Assembly (NCBI RefSeq): GCF_000384215.1
Contig: NZ_KB913032.1
Span: 6,096,588 to 6,160,587, forward strand
DNA length: 64,000 nt
Direction of reading: 5' to 3'
From: Amycolatopsis alba DSM 44262
Lineage (GTDB): Bacteria; Actinomycetota; Actinomycetes; Mycobacteriales; Pseudonocardiaceae
The notes under the pieces were generated by a model. That model ran no database searches. It had not been told where the DNA came from and was given only the letters and a program-made list of their open reading frames with translations. This document shows positions 28,041 to 36,915 of this stretch, in pieces (within the stretch, counting starts at the first letter, position 1; the number at the start of each line of letters is the position of its first letter). A program made the translations under genes and the position numbers.

Positions 28041-29489
28041 ATGAGGAAGACGTGGTCCATCGCGCTCGCGATCGCCATCCTGGCGGCGGCAGCGGCCGCC
28101 GCGGCACCGGCCGGAGCGGAGACGGAGACGGTGCGGTGGGGGCCGTGCCCAGCGGACGCCTCGGCGCCCGGCCTGGAGTGTTCGACGATCAAGGTCCCGC
28201 TCGACTACCAGGATCCCGGTGGCAGGCAGATCGACATCGCGATCTCCCGGCTGCCGAGCAAGAACCCCGCGCAGCGTCGCGGGGTGCTGCTGACCAATCC
28301 GGGCGGTCCGTCGTCCGGGCTGAAGTTCCCCGCCGAACTGACGGCGGCGAAGATGCCGCAAAGCGTGCTGGACAGCTACGACCTGATCGGGTTCGACCCG
28401 CGGGGGATCGGGCACAGCACCCCGGTGACCTGTGACCTGACGCCGGAGCAGAGCGCGGTGGGCAACGTCCCGCCGTACGCGCGTGACGCCGCCGACGTCA
28501 CGAAGCGGGCCGAGCAGTCGAAGGCCATCGCGCGGCAGTGCGCCACTTCGAAGACGGCGGGGATGCTGCCGCACGTCAGCACGGCGAACACCGCGCGGGA
28601 CATGGACCGCATCCGGGCCGCGCTGGGCGAACCGAAGATCTCCTTCGCGGGCTACTCGTGGGGGACTCACCTCGGCGCCGTGTACACCACGCTGTACCCG
28701 CAGCGCAGCGACCGGATCATGCTCGACAGCAACGTCGGCCCGGACGGCTGGGACTACGCGAACGACCGGATCTACGCCCAGGGCTTCGACGACCGTTTCC
28801 CGGACTTCGCCAAGTTCGCCGCCGCCCACCCCGAATACGGGCTCGGCACCACCCCGGAGGAGATCACCGCGAAGTACTTCGACCTCGCCGCACGGCTGGA
28901 CAAAGCCCCGGTCCGTGACATCGACGGCCCGACGTTCCGGATGCTCACGTGGGGTTTCCTCTTCAGCGACGCGGGGATGCCGCTCGTCGGCAAGATCTGG
29001 CAGGCGCTCGACAACGACCAGCCGCTCCCGCCGATGGGTCCTGGCGAAGTACCCGGCGTGGAGAACCTGGTCTCCGGCCGCTATTACATGATCTGCAACG
29101 ATTCCCGCTGGCCCGGCTCGGTCGGAACCTATCAGCGCACCGTGGCGATCGACCGGCTCCGCCATCCGATGTTCGGCGCCGCCGGGGCCAACGTCCAGCC
29201 GTGCGCGTTCTGGCCCGCGCCGACCGAGCCGCCGGTGCGCGTCGGTGACCGGGGTCCGTCCAACGTCCTCATGCTGCAGAACCGGCGTGACCCGGCGACC
29301 CCGCTGGCGGGTGCCGAGAAGCTGCGGCACGCGTTCGGCGACAGGGCGCGCATGGTCACCGTCGACGCGGGCGGGCACGGCGTCTATCCCTACGTCGGCA
29401 ACAAATGCGCCGACACGGTGGCGACCACGTTCCTGACCACGGGACAGCGCCCGGAGCACGACCTGAAGTGCGCGGCCGAACCACGATGA
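28041..29489 (+). CDS. Secreted alpha/beta-hydrolase, tripeptidyl aminopeptidase-like (TAP family)
   Basis: 482 aa. The signal peptide ends near AAPAGAE (residues 1-27). Alpha/beta-hydrolase core: VLLTNPGGPSSG, DLIGFDPRGIGHS, and nucleophile elbow GYSWGTHLG near residue 206. NRRDPATPL supplies the acid and AGGHGVYPYVGNKC the histidine, followed by the TAP C-terminal region with a Cys in KCADTV. Streptomyces SlpD/SlpE/Tap enzymes of this family remove tripeptides from extracellular proteins. It is monocistronic, followed by a two-component pair 95 nt downstream. Confidence 0.9.
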   Translation: MRKTWSIALAIAILAAAAAAAAPAGAETETVRWGPCPADASAPGLECSTIKVPLDYQDPGGRQIDIAISRLPSKNPAQRRGVLLTNPGGPSSGLKFPAELTAAKMPQSVLDSYDLIGFDPRGIGHSTPVTCDLTPEQSAVGNVPPYARDAADVTKRAEQSKAIARQCATSKTAGMLPHVSTANTARDMDRIRAALGEPKISFAGYSWGTHLGAVYTTLYPQRSDRIMLDSNVGPDGWDYANDRIYAQGFDDRFPDFAKFAAAHPEYGLGTTPEEITAKYFDLAARLDKAPVRDIDGPTFRMLTWGFLFSDAGMPLVGKIWQALDNDQPLPPMGPGEVPGVENLVSGRYYMICNDSRWPGSVGTYQRTVAIDRLRHPMFGAAGANVQPCAFWPAPTEPPVRVGDRGPSNVLMLQNRRDPATPLAGAEKLRHAFGDRARMVTVDAGGHGVYPYVGNKCADTVATTFLTTGQRPEHDLKCAAEPR

Positions 29490-29584
29490 CCACCGGGACG
29501 CCGGGTGCCGTCGGCGCATCCGGCGTCTCCACGGCCGCTGAGGCATGATGATCACCGGACCCGCGAACCAGGAAGGACGGCCGC

Positions 29585-30778
29585 GTGCTTCCGACCGCCG
29601 CACCACCACCCGTCCGCGGTCTGGTGATCGCCGAGGTCGTGGTGCTGGCCGGATTGAACATCGAACAGCTGGTGCGCCGCCTGATCGTGCCCGGTCCGGC
29701 CCCGGCGGGCGAGGTGCTCTACTTCGCGTCCGGTCTGCTGCTGGGTGTGCTCGCGTTGCTGCGACGCCGTTTCCCGGCACGGACGGCGGCGCTGACCACG
29801 TCGGGGATCGCGCTTTCGCTGGTCTGCAGCGCGGCGGGATTCCTGAGCCGGCCGGCCGCGGAGGTCAGCGGTGACACGGAGGCGGTGGCGCTGGCGGTGC
29901 TGGTCGGGGCGGCATGCCACCGGCTGCCGCGTGGTCACGCCGCCGTGCTCGCGGTGCTCGGCGGGCTGACCATGGCCGGGGCTCCGGTCCTGCGCTTCGG
30001 CGGTACGTCCACGACGCTGACCGTCGCGGTGGTGTGGGCTTTGCTGTGGGGCTGCAGTGTCATCGTCGGGCTGATCCTCCGGGACGGCGACGCCCGTCGC
30101 GAAGCGGCGCTGGCCGCGACCCGTGACCGGGAACGACTCGCGCTGGCAAGGGAACTGCACGATCTGGTGGCGCACCACATCACCGGGGTCGTGGTCCGCA
30201 CCCAGGCCGCGGGCGTCGTACTGGCGGACGGGCCGGAACACGATCTGATCAAGGAGATCGAGCAGGCGGGCGCGGAAGCCCTCGGCGCGGTACGGCGGCT
30301 GGTCATGATGTTGCGCAGCCCCGAACTCGCGTCGCAGGTCACCGTGGGCGGCTTGGTGGAGACCATCGAAGCGGCGGTCGGCGACGACGAGGGGGTCACG
30401 GTGCTGCTGGCGGACGGGCTCGAGGATCTCGCGGTCGCACCGGAAACGGTGTCCACCGTCCACCGGGTGGTTCTCGAATCGCTGAACAACGTGCGCAGGC
30501 ACGCGCCCGACGCCCGCCGGGTCACCGTCGTGGTCGAGCCCGCCGACGACCGCCGGTGTCTCCGGGTCGAGGTCGGCAACGACGGGCTCCGGCCCGGCAG
30601 GGTGCGGCGCTCGCCGGGCGGCTACGGCCTGATCGGGATGGCCGAGCGGATCTCGGCGCTGGACGGCACGCTGACCGCCGGGGGACACGGGGAACGCGGC
30701 TGGCGGGTCCTCGCCGAACTGCCGCTGCCGGGCGGGGTGTCGGCCACCGCCGCACCGGAAAGGGGATCCGCGCGGTGA
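29585..30778 (+). CDS. Two-component sensor histidine kinase (HisKA_3, NarL system)
   Basis: 397 aa from GTG 29585, with AGGAAGGA upstream. Five or so hydrophobic segments occupy residues 12-165. A DHp helix follows with the phospho-acceptor in LARELHDLVAHH (His192), and a HATPase with N-box VLESLNNVRRHAP and G-box GGYGLIGMAERI. No extracytoplasmic sensor domain is visible, so it probably senses through the membrane segments. It overlaps its response regulator by 4 nt (GTGA). The signal is unknown. Confidence 0.92.
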   Translation: MLPTAAPPPVRGLVIAEVVVLAGLNIEQLVRRLIVPGPAPAGEVLYFASGLLLGVLALLRRRFPARTAALTTSGIALSLVCSAAGFLSRPAAEVSGDTEAVALAVLVGAACHRLPRGHAAVLAVLGGLTMAGAPVLRFGGTSTTLTVAVVWALLWGCSVIVGLILRDGDARREAALAATRDRERLALARELHDLVAHHITGVVVRTQAAGVVLADGPEHDLIKEIEQAGAEALGAVRRLVMMLRSPELASQVTVGGLVETIEAAVGDDEGVTVLLADGLEDLAVAPETVSTVHRVVLESLNNVRRHAPDARRVTVVVEPADDRRCLRVEVGNDGLRPGRVRRSPGGYGLIGMAERISALDGTLTAGGHGERGWRVLAELPLPGGVSATAAPERGSAR

Positions 30779-31428
30779 CACTGCGAGTGCTGCTGGCCGA
30801 CGACCAGGCCTTGGTACGCACGGGATTCCGGCTGATCCTGGAGCGGGTGCCAGGGCTGGAAGTCGTCGGCGAGGCGCAGAACGGAGAGCAGGCGGTCGAG
30901 CTGGCCAAGCGGCTGCGCCCGGACGTCACGCTGATGGACATCCGCATGCCGCTGGTCGACGGTCTCGCGGCCACCCGGCGGCTGGCCGGTCCCGACGTCG
31001 AAGATCCGTTGCGCGTCTTGGTCGTCACCACTTTCGATCTCGACGAACTGGTGCACGAGGCCCTGTGCGCCGGGGCCTGCGGTTTCCTGCTGAAGGACGC
31101 CGGTCCGGGGCTGCTGGTGGAGGCGGTGCACGCGGCGGCGAACGGTGAAGCCCTGGTCTCGCCGTCGATCACCACCCGGCTGCTGGCCCATTTCACCGCC
31201 ACGTCGGCCAAACGCCGCGCCCGCCGTGCCGATCCCGCGCTGACCCACCGCGAACTGGAAGTCGTCAAAGCCGTCGCGCGCGGCCGGACGAACGCCGAGA
31301 TCACCGGCGAGCTGACGATCTCCCTGTCGACGGTGAAGACCCATCTCGCGTCGATCCAGCGCAAGATCGCGGCCCGCAACCGCACCGAAATCGCCGTGTG
31401 GGCCTGGGAATCCGGCCTCGTGCGCTGA
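30775..31428 (+). CDS. NarL/LuxR-family response regulator
   Basis: 217 aa from GTG 30775. Receiver domain with acidic pair ADD at residues 8-10, phospho-acceptor Asp55 in TLMDIRMP, conserved TTFD and Lys in GFLLKDAGP. LuxR helix-turn-helix at the C terminus: LTHRELEVVKAVARGRTNAEI and LSTVKTHLASIQRKIAARNR. Partner of the kinase it overlaps. The target genes are not evident; the secreted peptidase upstream is a neighbour but has its own spacing. Confidence 0.93.
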   Translation: MTLRVLLADDQALVRTGFRLILERVPGLEVVGEAQNGEQAVELAKRLRPDVTLMDIRMPLVDGLAATRRLAGPDVEDPLRVLVVTTFDLDELVHEALCAGACGFLLKDAGPGLLVEAVHAAANGEALVSPSITTRLLAHFTATSAKRRARRADPALTHRELEVVKAVARGRTNAEITGELTISLSTVKTHLASIQRKIAARNRTEIAVWAWESGLVR

Positions 31429-31471
31429 GATGTCCCGCCGTCGGCGGGGTGAAAACCGCTACGGTCGCCTC

Positions 31472-31837
31472 ATGAGCGAGAACGCGAAGAACGAGCCTGC
31501 CAGGATCGGGAACGTGCTGCACCCGGTGCCGGATGTCGACGCCGCCGTCCGGTTCTACTCGACCGCCCTCGGCCTGGAAACGAAATTCGTGGACGGAGAC
31601 CGCTACGCGGCCCTCGACGCGGGCGGCACCACACTGGCTCTCGCCGGCCCCGCCGAGGACGTCACCGGTGGGGTGCCCGCGGCCTCGTTCAAGGTGCCCG
31701 ACGTGGCCGCCGCGGTGGCCGCCGTCGTGGCGGGCGGCGGATCCGTCGTCCGGGAACCGGAACGCGGCCCGCACGAGGTCCGGGCCGTGGCGCGCGATCC
31801 CTGGGGCACCACCGTCGTGCTCTACGGACCGCGATGA
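31472..31837 (+). CDS. VOC (glyoxalase/bleomycin-resistance) superfamily protein
   Basis: 121 aa from ATG 31472. A single VOC module: NVLHPVPDVDAAVRFYSTALGLE, then RYAALDAGGTTLALAGP, PAASFKVPDVAAAVAAVVAGGG and ARDPWGTTVVLYGPR. Cytoplasmic. The superfamily ranges from lyases and dioxygenases to antibiotic-binding proteins. A TACGGT hexamer lies 7 nt before the start with little leader, so the transcript may be almost leaderless. It is convergent with the aldo/keto reductase gene 11 nt away. Confidence 0.85.
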   Translation: MSENAKNEPARIGNVLHPVPDVDAAVRFYSTALGLETKFVDGDRYAALDAGGTTLALAGPAEDVTGGVPAASFKVPDVAAAVAAVVAGGGSVVREPERGPHEVRAVARDPWGTTVVLYGPR

Positions 31838-31848
31838 ACGTGAGCTGA

Positions 31849-32799
31849 TCAGGCCGAGGCGTCGGTCAGCGTCCGGCGTTCGGCGTCGGAAAGCCGCAGG
31901 TCGAACAGGGCGAGCAGGGCAGGCAACTGCCCGACCGTACGGGCCGAGGCGATCGGCGCGGTCACCGTGGGCTGCTGCGCGAGCCAGGCCACCGCGACGG
32001 TCGCCATCTCCACACCCCTGGCGGTCGCGACTTCTTCCAAGGCGGCCAGAACCTTCATGCCCCGCTCCGTATCGGCGTACCCGCCGGCGAGGCCGGGCAG
32101 ATTGCGGATGTTCTCGACGGTCTGCCCCGGCCGGTACTTGCCGGTCAGGAAGCCGGAAGCGAGAGCGAAATACGGGACGCAGGCCAGCCCTTCGCGCCGG
32201 ACGATGTCCCGCCGCTCGCCTTCGTAAGTGTCGCGCGAGACGAGGTTGTACTGCGGCTGAAGCGCGGCGTAGCGGGCGAGGCCCTCTCGGTCGGAGAAAG
32301 CCAGCGAGGCGGCGAGGCGCTCCGGGCTGATGTTGGACGCCCCGAGCGTGCGGACCTTGCCTGCCTTCACGAGGTCGTCGAGCGCGGTGACGATGTCCTC
32401 GACCGGGACGGACTCGTCGTCGAAATGGGTGTAGTAGAGGTCGATGCGGTCGGTGCCCAGCCGTCGCAGGGACTCCTCGGCGGCGGCCTTGATGTTCGCC
32501 GGTGCGAGACCCTTGAACCGTGGGTGGTCGCCGACCTTGGTGGCCACGACCACGTCGTCGCGGTTACGGCGGGCGGCGAGCCACTTGCCGATGATGGTCT
32601 CGGACTGGCCTGCCTCGTTACCGGGGAAGTGGTACATGTACGCGTCGGCGGTGTCCACGAAGTTGCCGCCCGCGCGGTGGTAGGCGTCGAGAACCGCGAA
32701 CGATCCCGCTTCGTCGGCTGTCCAGCCGAACACGTTCCCGCCCAGGCACAACGGGGAAACGAGGAGATCGGACGACGCGAGCGGGCGAAGGGTGACCAT
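31849..32799 (-). CDS. Aldo/keto reductase
   Basis: 316 aa; start placed at ATG 32799 where homology begins (the open frame continues far upstream as a shadow of the kinase gene). The TIM-barrel AKR tetrad is visible as Asp49 (NFVDTAD), Tyr54 (AYMY), Lys88 (VATKVG) and His125 (YYTHFDD). GRNA-like LGASNISPERL and the C-terminal NADP region IPI-like PIASARTVGQL are also present. It should reduce aldehydes or ketones with NADPH. It precedes no obvious pathway gene. The 89-nt gap separates it from the upstream kinase gene on the same strand. Confidence 0.9.
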   Translation of the reverse strand: MVTLRPLASSDLLVSPLCLGGNVFGWTADEAGSFAVLDAYHRAGGNFVDTADAYMYHFPGNEAGQSETIIGKWLAARRNRDDVVVATKVGDHPRFKGLAPANIKAAAEESLRRLGTDRIDLYYTHFDDESVPVEDIVTALDDLVKAGKVRTLGASNISPERLAASLAFSDREGLARYAALQPQYNLVSRDTYEGERRDIVRREGLACVPYFALASGFLTGKYRPGQTVENIRNLPGLAGGYADTERGMKVLAALEEVATARGVEMATVAVAWLAQQPTVTAPIASARTVGQLPALLALFDLRLSDAERRTLTDASA

Positions 32800-32888
32800 G
32801 ACCGGTCCAAGCCCGCGCTTCGTGTCCGCATTCCTCGATCGAAAGGGGATTGCCCGTCTGTCGCGGCAGGGTTGTCCGAAAGTCCCTG

Positions 32889-33986
32889 TCAGGAGTCCAC
32901 GCTGCTTCGCTGACCGGCGATGGGCAACCGCAACCGCAGGCGGAAGCCGCCGTCGGGGTCGGCGCCGGTGACCACGGTGCCGCCCAGCAACGCCGCGCGT
33001 TCCCGCAGCCCGAGCAGTCCGTGGCGGGCACTGGGCAGCGCCAGCGTCGGCCGGGTCGCCGCGGTGTTGCTGACGGTCACCGTGAGATCGGCGCCGTCGT
33101 GCGCGATGTCCACGGTCGCCGTGCTTCCCGGCGCGTGTTTGCGCACATTGGTCAGTGCTTCCTGGATGGTCCGGTAGATCGTGCGCTGGACGGCCGTGTC
33201 GATGCCGTCCGGCGCCGTTCCGGTCCGTCGCGTCTCGATCCCGCTCCCGGCGATCAGGCGGTCGAGGTCGGACAGCGTCGGCTGGGGCATCAGCTCGGTG
33301 GTGGAACTGCCCGAAGCACGCAGCAGGTTCACCATGTGGCGGAGTTCGTCGAGGGTGTCGACCGACAACCTGCGGACGTTCTCGGCGGTGGCTTTCGCGG
33401 CCGGGTCCGCGGTCGAAACGCTGAGCGCGCCCGCCTGCACGGCGATCAGGCTGACCTGATGCGAAACGACGTCGTGCATTTCGCGGGCCAGCTGGGTGCG
33501 TTCCTTGGCGAGGACCGCCTGGGCGTCCAGGATCCGTTCGTGTTCGCGGGCCTGCCGGATTTCGTCCAGCCGCAGGGTGAGTTCGCGCTGGGTGTGCACC
33601 AGCCTGCCGAGGAAGATCGGCGCGGCCGGGGTGATGACCGCGTAGATGACGGTGAGCACGTCGGTTTCCTCGAACCGCAGATCGAGGCCGGGGAACAGGT
33701 AGCCGGCGGTGGCCAGTACGCCGCATCCGACGAGCAGGCCACGGCTCGACCGCAGCAGTGCCACGGAGTAGAGCGCGATGAGCGTCGCGATGACCGAGCC
33801 CGAGATCGCGAGGGCGGGCAGGGTGACGGCGAAGACGAAGACTGGCCACCGGCGACGGAGCAGCAGGGTCCCCAGAGCCACCAGCGCGGCGCCGAACGCC
33901 AGCGGCTCGGCCCGCCCCAGCCCCGCGTCGATCGCGGCGACGGCGATCAACCCGGCGTCGACGAGCAGCGGGCGCACCCGGTTCAC
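32889..33986 (-). CDS. Two-component sensor histidine kinase (HisKA_3)
   Basis: 365 aa from GTG 33986, overlapping the upstream response-regulator stop by 4 nt. Four to five membrane helices within residues 8-130, a coiled segment (HTQRELTLRLDEIRQAREHE), then the DHp motif LAREMHDVVSHQ with His171. HATPase N-box IQEALTNVRKHAP and G-box RHGLLGLRERAALLGG. In this system the regulator gene comes first and the kinase second, as in the DesRK-like actinobacterial arrangement. The signal is unknown. Confidence 0.92.
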   Translation of the reverse strand: MNRVRPLLVDAGLIAVAAIDAGLGRAEPLAFGAALVALGTLLLRRRWPVFVFAVTLPALAISGSVIATLIALYSVALLRSSRGLLVGCGVLATAGYLFPGLDLRFEETDVLTVIYAVITPAAPIFLGRLVHTQRELTLRLDEIRQAREHERILDAQAVLAKERTQLAREMHDVVSHQVSLIAVQAGALSVSTADPAAKATAENVRRLSVDTLDELRHMVNLLRASGSSTTELMPQPTLSDLDRLIAGSGIETRRTGTAPDGIDTAVQRTIYRTIQEALTNVRKHAPGSTATVDIAHDGADLTVTVSNTAATRPTLALPSARHGLLGLRERAALLGGTVVTGADPDGGFRLRLRLPIAGQRSSVDS

Positions 33987-34642
33987 GAGCGGCCGTCGCC
34001 GTTGCTCAGCAAACCGGCCTGCTGCGCCACCAGGGCGGCCTGGACGCGGGTGGTGACGCGGAGTTTCGTGAGGATGGCGGACACGTGATCCTTGACCGTG
34101 CCGACACTCAGATGGATCCGCGCGGCGATGTCCGCGTTGGACAACCCGTCCGTGATGAGCACGAGCACCGCGCGCTCGCGTTCGGACAGCACGCTGACCT
34201 GCGCGGCCGCCGACGAGCCCGCCCCCGACTCGAGATAGCCGTCGACGACGGTGCGCGTGACCTTGGGGGAGAGCACCACGCCACCGGCGGCCAGCGTCCG
34301 GACGAAATGCGCGAGCAGGTCGGGGGCGGTGTCCTTGAGCAGGAACCCGGCCGCGCCCGAGCGCAACGCGGTCGCGATGTATTCGTCGGAGTCGAAGGTC
34401 GTCAGCATCGCCACGGCCGGCGCTTTCCGCAGGCCACGCAGATGCCGCAGGACGGTGAGCCCGTCGACGTCGGGCATCCGGATGTCGAGCAGCACGACGT
34501 CGGGGCCGTGCAGGCCGATCTCCTTGACCGCCTCGGCACCGGTCACGGTCGCGACGACCTCGATGTCGCCCGCGGCCTCCAGGATGAGGCGGAACCCGGA
34601 GCGCACCAGCTCCTCGTCGTCGACGACCACCACTCGAATCAT
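33983..34642 (-). CDS. NarL/LuxR-family response regulator
   Basis: 219 aa from ATG 34642. Receiver: VVDDEELVRSGFRLIL, phospho-acceptor Asp53 in VVLLDIRMPDVDG, TTFDSDEYI, and Lys in GFLLKDTAP. C-terminal LuxR helix-turn-helix: LSERERAVLVLITDGLSNADI and LSVGTVKDHVSAILTKLRV. It is coupled to the downstream kinase. It is divergent from the BPL-N lipoprotein gene, with a 171-nt spacer, so one of its targets may be across that gap. This is inference. Confidence 0.93.
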   Translation of the reverse strand: MIRVVVVDDEELVRSGFRLILEAAGDIEVVATVTGAEAVKEIGLHGPDVVLLDIRMPDVDGLTVLRHLRGLRKAPAVAMLTTFDSDEYIATALRSGAAGFLLKDTAPDLLAHFVRTLAAGGVVLSPKVTRTVVDGYLESGAGSSAAAQVSVLSERERAVLVLITDGLSNADIAARIHLSVGTVKDHVSAILTKLRVTTRVQAALVAQQAGLLSNGDGRS

Positions 34643-34813
34643 GCGCCCAGTCTCGTCGCACCCGGCCGGCGGGCACCACCCGAGGCGGGAAGGCCCGCAC
34701 CCGCCGATCGGGTGGACGGCGGCAGCCGGTCGGCGGGTTGTTCGGGCCGGGTCGCCGGTGACGGCGTGCCCCCGCGTGCGCCGAGCATGGAAGGCGACGA
34801 TAGGAGTGAAGCA

Positions 34814-35617
34814 GTGTCTGGAACAGATCCGAAGATCATCCCTTCGCCGAGCGGGCTGAGCCGACGACGGGTGCTTCTCGGCGCGCTGCCCGTCGCCGCT
34901 TTGCTGGCCGTCGGCTGCGGACGGCAGGCCCTCGGGGACGAAGTCGGTCGTAAGAGGCTCGCGCTGGTGTACAACGGTCCGCAGGGCTGCACGGAGTGCG
35001 CGCCGACGGTGGCGGCGTTGTTGCGCAAGGCGCCGCAACCGTTCGACGTCAAGTATGTGGGTCCCGGCACCGGGATTCCCCTCACCGCCGCCACGCTGGC
35101 CGAGGCGCAGTTGTACGTCCAGCCCGGCGGCGGTGCCGACCTGGAGCGGACCTGGCGGGATCTGCGTGGCTCCGCCCAGGTGGTGCGCGACTGGGTTCAG
35201 GCAGGCGGCAGCTACCTCGGCCTGTGCTTCGGCGGCTACCTCGCCGGAAGCGACCCTGGGTTCGGCCTGCTGCCCGGCGACAGCTACGGGTATGCCGGTT
35301 CCCCCGGCTCCACCGTCCCCGACGACCGTGACACCGTGCTGGAGGTGACATGGCGGGGCGAGTCCCGGCACATGTACTTCCAGGACGGCCCGGCTTTCCG
35401 CCTGAACGGGGGAGCGGACGCGACCGTCCTGGCGACCTACGACAACGGAGCCGCCGCCGTCGTCGTCGCCCCGTACGGCAAGGGCCGGGTCGGTGTCAGC
35501 GGACCCCATCCGGAGGCCGACGAGTCCTGGTACGAGGACGCGGGCCTGACCAACCCCGACGGTGTCCGCTTCGACCTCGCCCACGAACTGATCGACACGA
35601 CGATCGGGCGGCCGTGA
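34814..35617 (+). CDS. BPL-N domain lipoprotein (Tat-type signal)
   Basis: 267 aa from GTG 34814, with TAGGAG 7 nt upstream. N-terminal SRRRVLLGALPVAALLAVGC: twin arginines plus a lipobox with Cys35, predicting a Tat-exported lipoprotein. The mature part is a BPL-N (class I glutamine-amidotransferase-like) domain: LALVYNGPQGC, AQLYVQPGGGADLERTW, and nucleophile-elbow-like SYLGLCFGGYLAG with a Cys near residue 138, then GRVGVSGPHPEADESWY. Such domains occur at the N terminus of eukaryotic biotin-protein ligase; the extracellular bacterial version has no known reaction. It overlaps the next gene by 4 nt. Confidence 0.82.
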   Translation: MSGTDPKIIPSPSGLSRRRVLLGALPVAALLAVGCGRQALGDEVGRKRLALVYNGPQGCTECAPTVAALLRKAPQPFDVKYVGPGTGIPLTAATLAEAQLYVQPGGGADLERTWRDLRGSAQVVRDWVQAGGSYLGLCFGGYLAGSDPGFGLLPGDSYGYAGSPGSTVPDDRDTVLEVTWRGESRHMYFQDGPAFRLNGGADATVLATYDNGAAAVVVAPYGKGRVGVSGPHPEADESWYEDAGLTNPDGVRFDLAHELIDTTIGRP

Positions 35618-36207
35618 AAGTGCGGGTCTGTGCCCTGGACCCCCTCACGGCGGCCGGGATGGTCAGCTATCTCGGGTCCTGTGCGGACATGGAGGTCGTC
35701 GACGGCTCGCGGCACGATGAGGCCGACGTCGTCATCGCCGCGTTCGAAAGCCTTTCCGCCGCCGCGATCACGGCATTACGCCGGAGCGCGGGCAAACCGA
35801 TCGTGCTGATGGTCGACCGGATCAGGGAAAGCGAGCTGCCGGTCGCGGCGGAGTGCCGGGTGGTCGCTCTCCTGCCGCGTGCGGCGGTGGCGGGCAAACA
35901 GTTGCCGGACGCCGTCCGGTTCGCCGCGGGCCTGCCGTCGAAACCGCTCGGCACGCTGATCGAGCAAGCCGAGCGATTCGACCGGGATTACCTCAGGACT
36001 CCCGAGCCCGCCGCGACTAACCTTTCCGAGCGTGAGACCGAAGTGCTGCGGTTGATGGCCGACGGGCTCGACACGAACGCGATCGCGGCGGCACTGTCCT
36101 ATTCGGAACGGACGGTGAAGAACATCATCTACGCCATGACTTCCCGGTTGAAGCTGCGGAACCGGTCGCATGCGGTGGCGTACGCCTTGCGGACGGGAGC
36201 GATCTGA
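35614..36207 (+). CDS. LuxR-family regulator with receiver-like domain lacking the phospho-acceptor
   Basis: 197 aa from GTG 35614. The N-terminal ~120 residues follow the receiver fold (VRVCALDPLTAAGMVSYLG), but the strand-3 position that should hold Asp reads ADVVIAAFES, and the acidic pair is reduced to one Asp. It is therefore an aspartate-less receiver. The C-terminal LuxR helix-turn-helix is intact: LSERETEVLRLMADGLDTNAI and YSERTVKNIIYAMTSRLKLRNR. Such regulators respond to ligands or partner proteins instead of phosphorylation. Translational coupling to the BPL-N lipoprotein suggests one functional unit. Confidence 0.85.
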   Translation: MKVRVCALDPLTAAGMVSYLGSCADMEVVDGSRHDEADVVIAAFESLSAAAITALRRSAGKPIVLMVDRIRESELPVAAECRVVALLPRAAVAGKQLPDAVRFAAGLPSKPLGTLIEQAERFDRDYLRTPEPAATNLSERETEVLRLMADGLDTNAIAAALSYSERTVKNIIYAMTSRLKLRNRSHAVAYALRTGAI

Positions 36208-36226
36208 GGCGGCCGCGATTCCGGGG

Positions 36227-36823
36227 TCACGCTCGCAGGAGCAGGCTGTCCTTCATGGCGGAGAAGGCGCGCCGGACGTGGTCCGGCAGTTCGCCGGGAG
36301 CGCAGTCGGGCAACCATTCGTCCAGCGCGCACCGCCAGGTCGCCACGCAGAATTCGATGAGCATGCGGAGTTCGAGATCGCGTGGGTCGCCGAGCCGTCC
36401 CGCGACCTCCGTCTGGATCTCCGCGCAGTGCCGCAGGGAATGGCCGTTCAACGAGGCCGACTGGTCGATCAGCCGGAGCGTCGCGGGGAAGCGCTGGTAC
36501 CAGTCGTCGTCCATCCGGTCCAAGGTGGTCAGAAGCGCATCGCGGAAAACGTCCACAAGCGACCCGGACTTCCCGGTTTCGTCCAGCGTGACAAGGAAAT
36601 CGCTCCAGAGAAGCTTGACGGCGGTGAGGGCGACGTCCTCCTTCGAGCGGTAGTTGCGGAAGAAGGTCCGCCTCGACACTTCCACCGCCTCCAGCAGCGC
36701 GTCGAGAGGCGTGGCGTCGAAACCGCGCTCGCCGAACAGTGAGATCGCCGTTTCCGCCAGGGCCTGGCGAGTGCGCAGCTTCTTGCGCTCGCGCAGTGTC
36801 GCGGGCTCCCCGGAGGTCGTCAT
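36227..36823 (-). CDS. TetR-family transcriptional regulator
   Basis: 198 aa from ATG 36823; the open frame upstream is not supported. N-terminal helix-turn-helix: RERKKLRTRQALAETAISLF, then TPLDALLEAVEVSRRTFFRNYRSKEDV, classical TetR. The C-terminal helical domain carries RFPATLRLIDQSASLNGHSL. It is divergent from the MDR oxidoreductase with a 92-nt spacer containing the palindrome GCCACACTGTGGC. TAGACT 9 nt before the ATG could be its -10. It probably represses itself and the oxidoreductase. Confidence 0.9.
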   Translation of the reverse strand: MTTSGEPATLRERKKLRTRQALAETAISLFGERGFDATPLDALLEAVEVSRRTFFRNYRSKEDVALTAVKLLWSDFLVTLDETGKSGSLVDVFRDALLTTLDRMDDDWYQRFPATLRLIDQSASLNGHSLRHCAEIQTEVAGRLGDPRDLELRMLIEFCVATWRCALDEWLPDCAPGELPDHVRRAFSAMKDSLLLRA

Positions 36824-36878
36824 GGACCGAAGTCTAGCCGACCCGCCTCGGGCGAGCATATGCTTCAATGGAGCAAAC

Positions 36879-36891
36879 GCCACACTGTGGC
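36879..36891. promoter_or_regulatory. Palindrome GCCACACTGTGGC, candidate TetR operator
   Basis: GCCACA and TGTGGC form perfect 6-bp arms around one base. It lies 24 nt before the oxidoreductase GTG in the gap between it and the divergent TetR gene. The size and position suit a TetR operator. Binding is inference. Confidence 0.5.
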
Positions 36892-36915
36892 ACTTTGAGC
36901 AGAGGAGACCAGATC

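Noticed and set aside
31849..33849. Apparent fusion of histidine kinase fragment to aldo/keto reductase
   Set aside because: The upstream part is an out-of-frame shadow of the kinase gene; AKR homology starts at ATG 32799.
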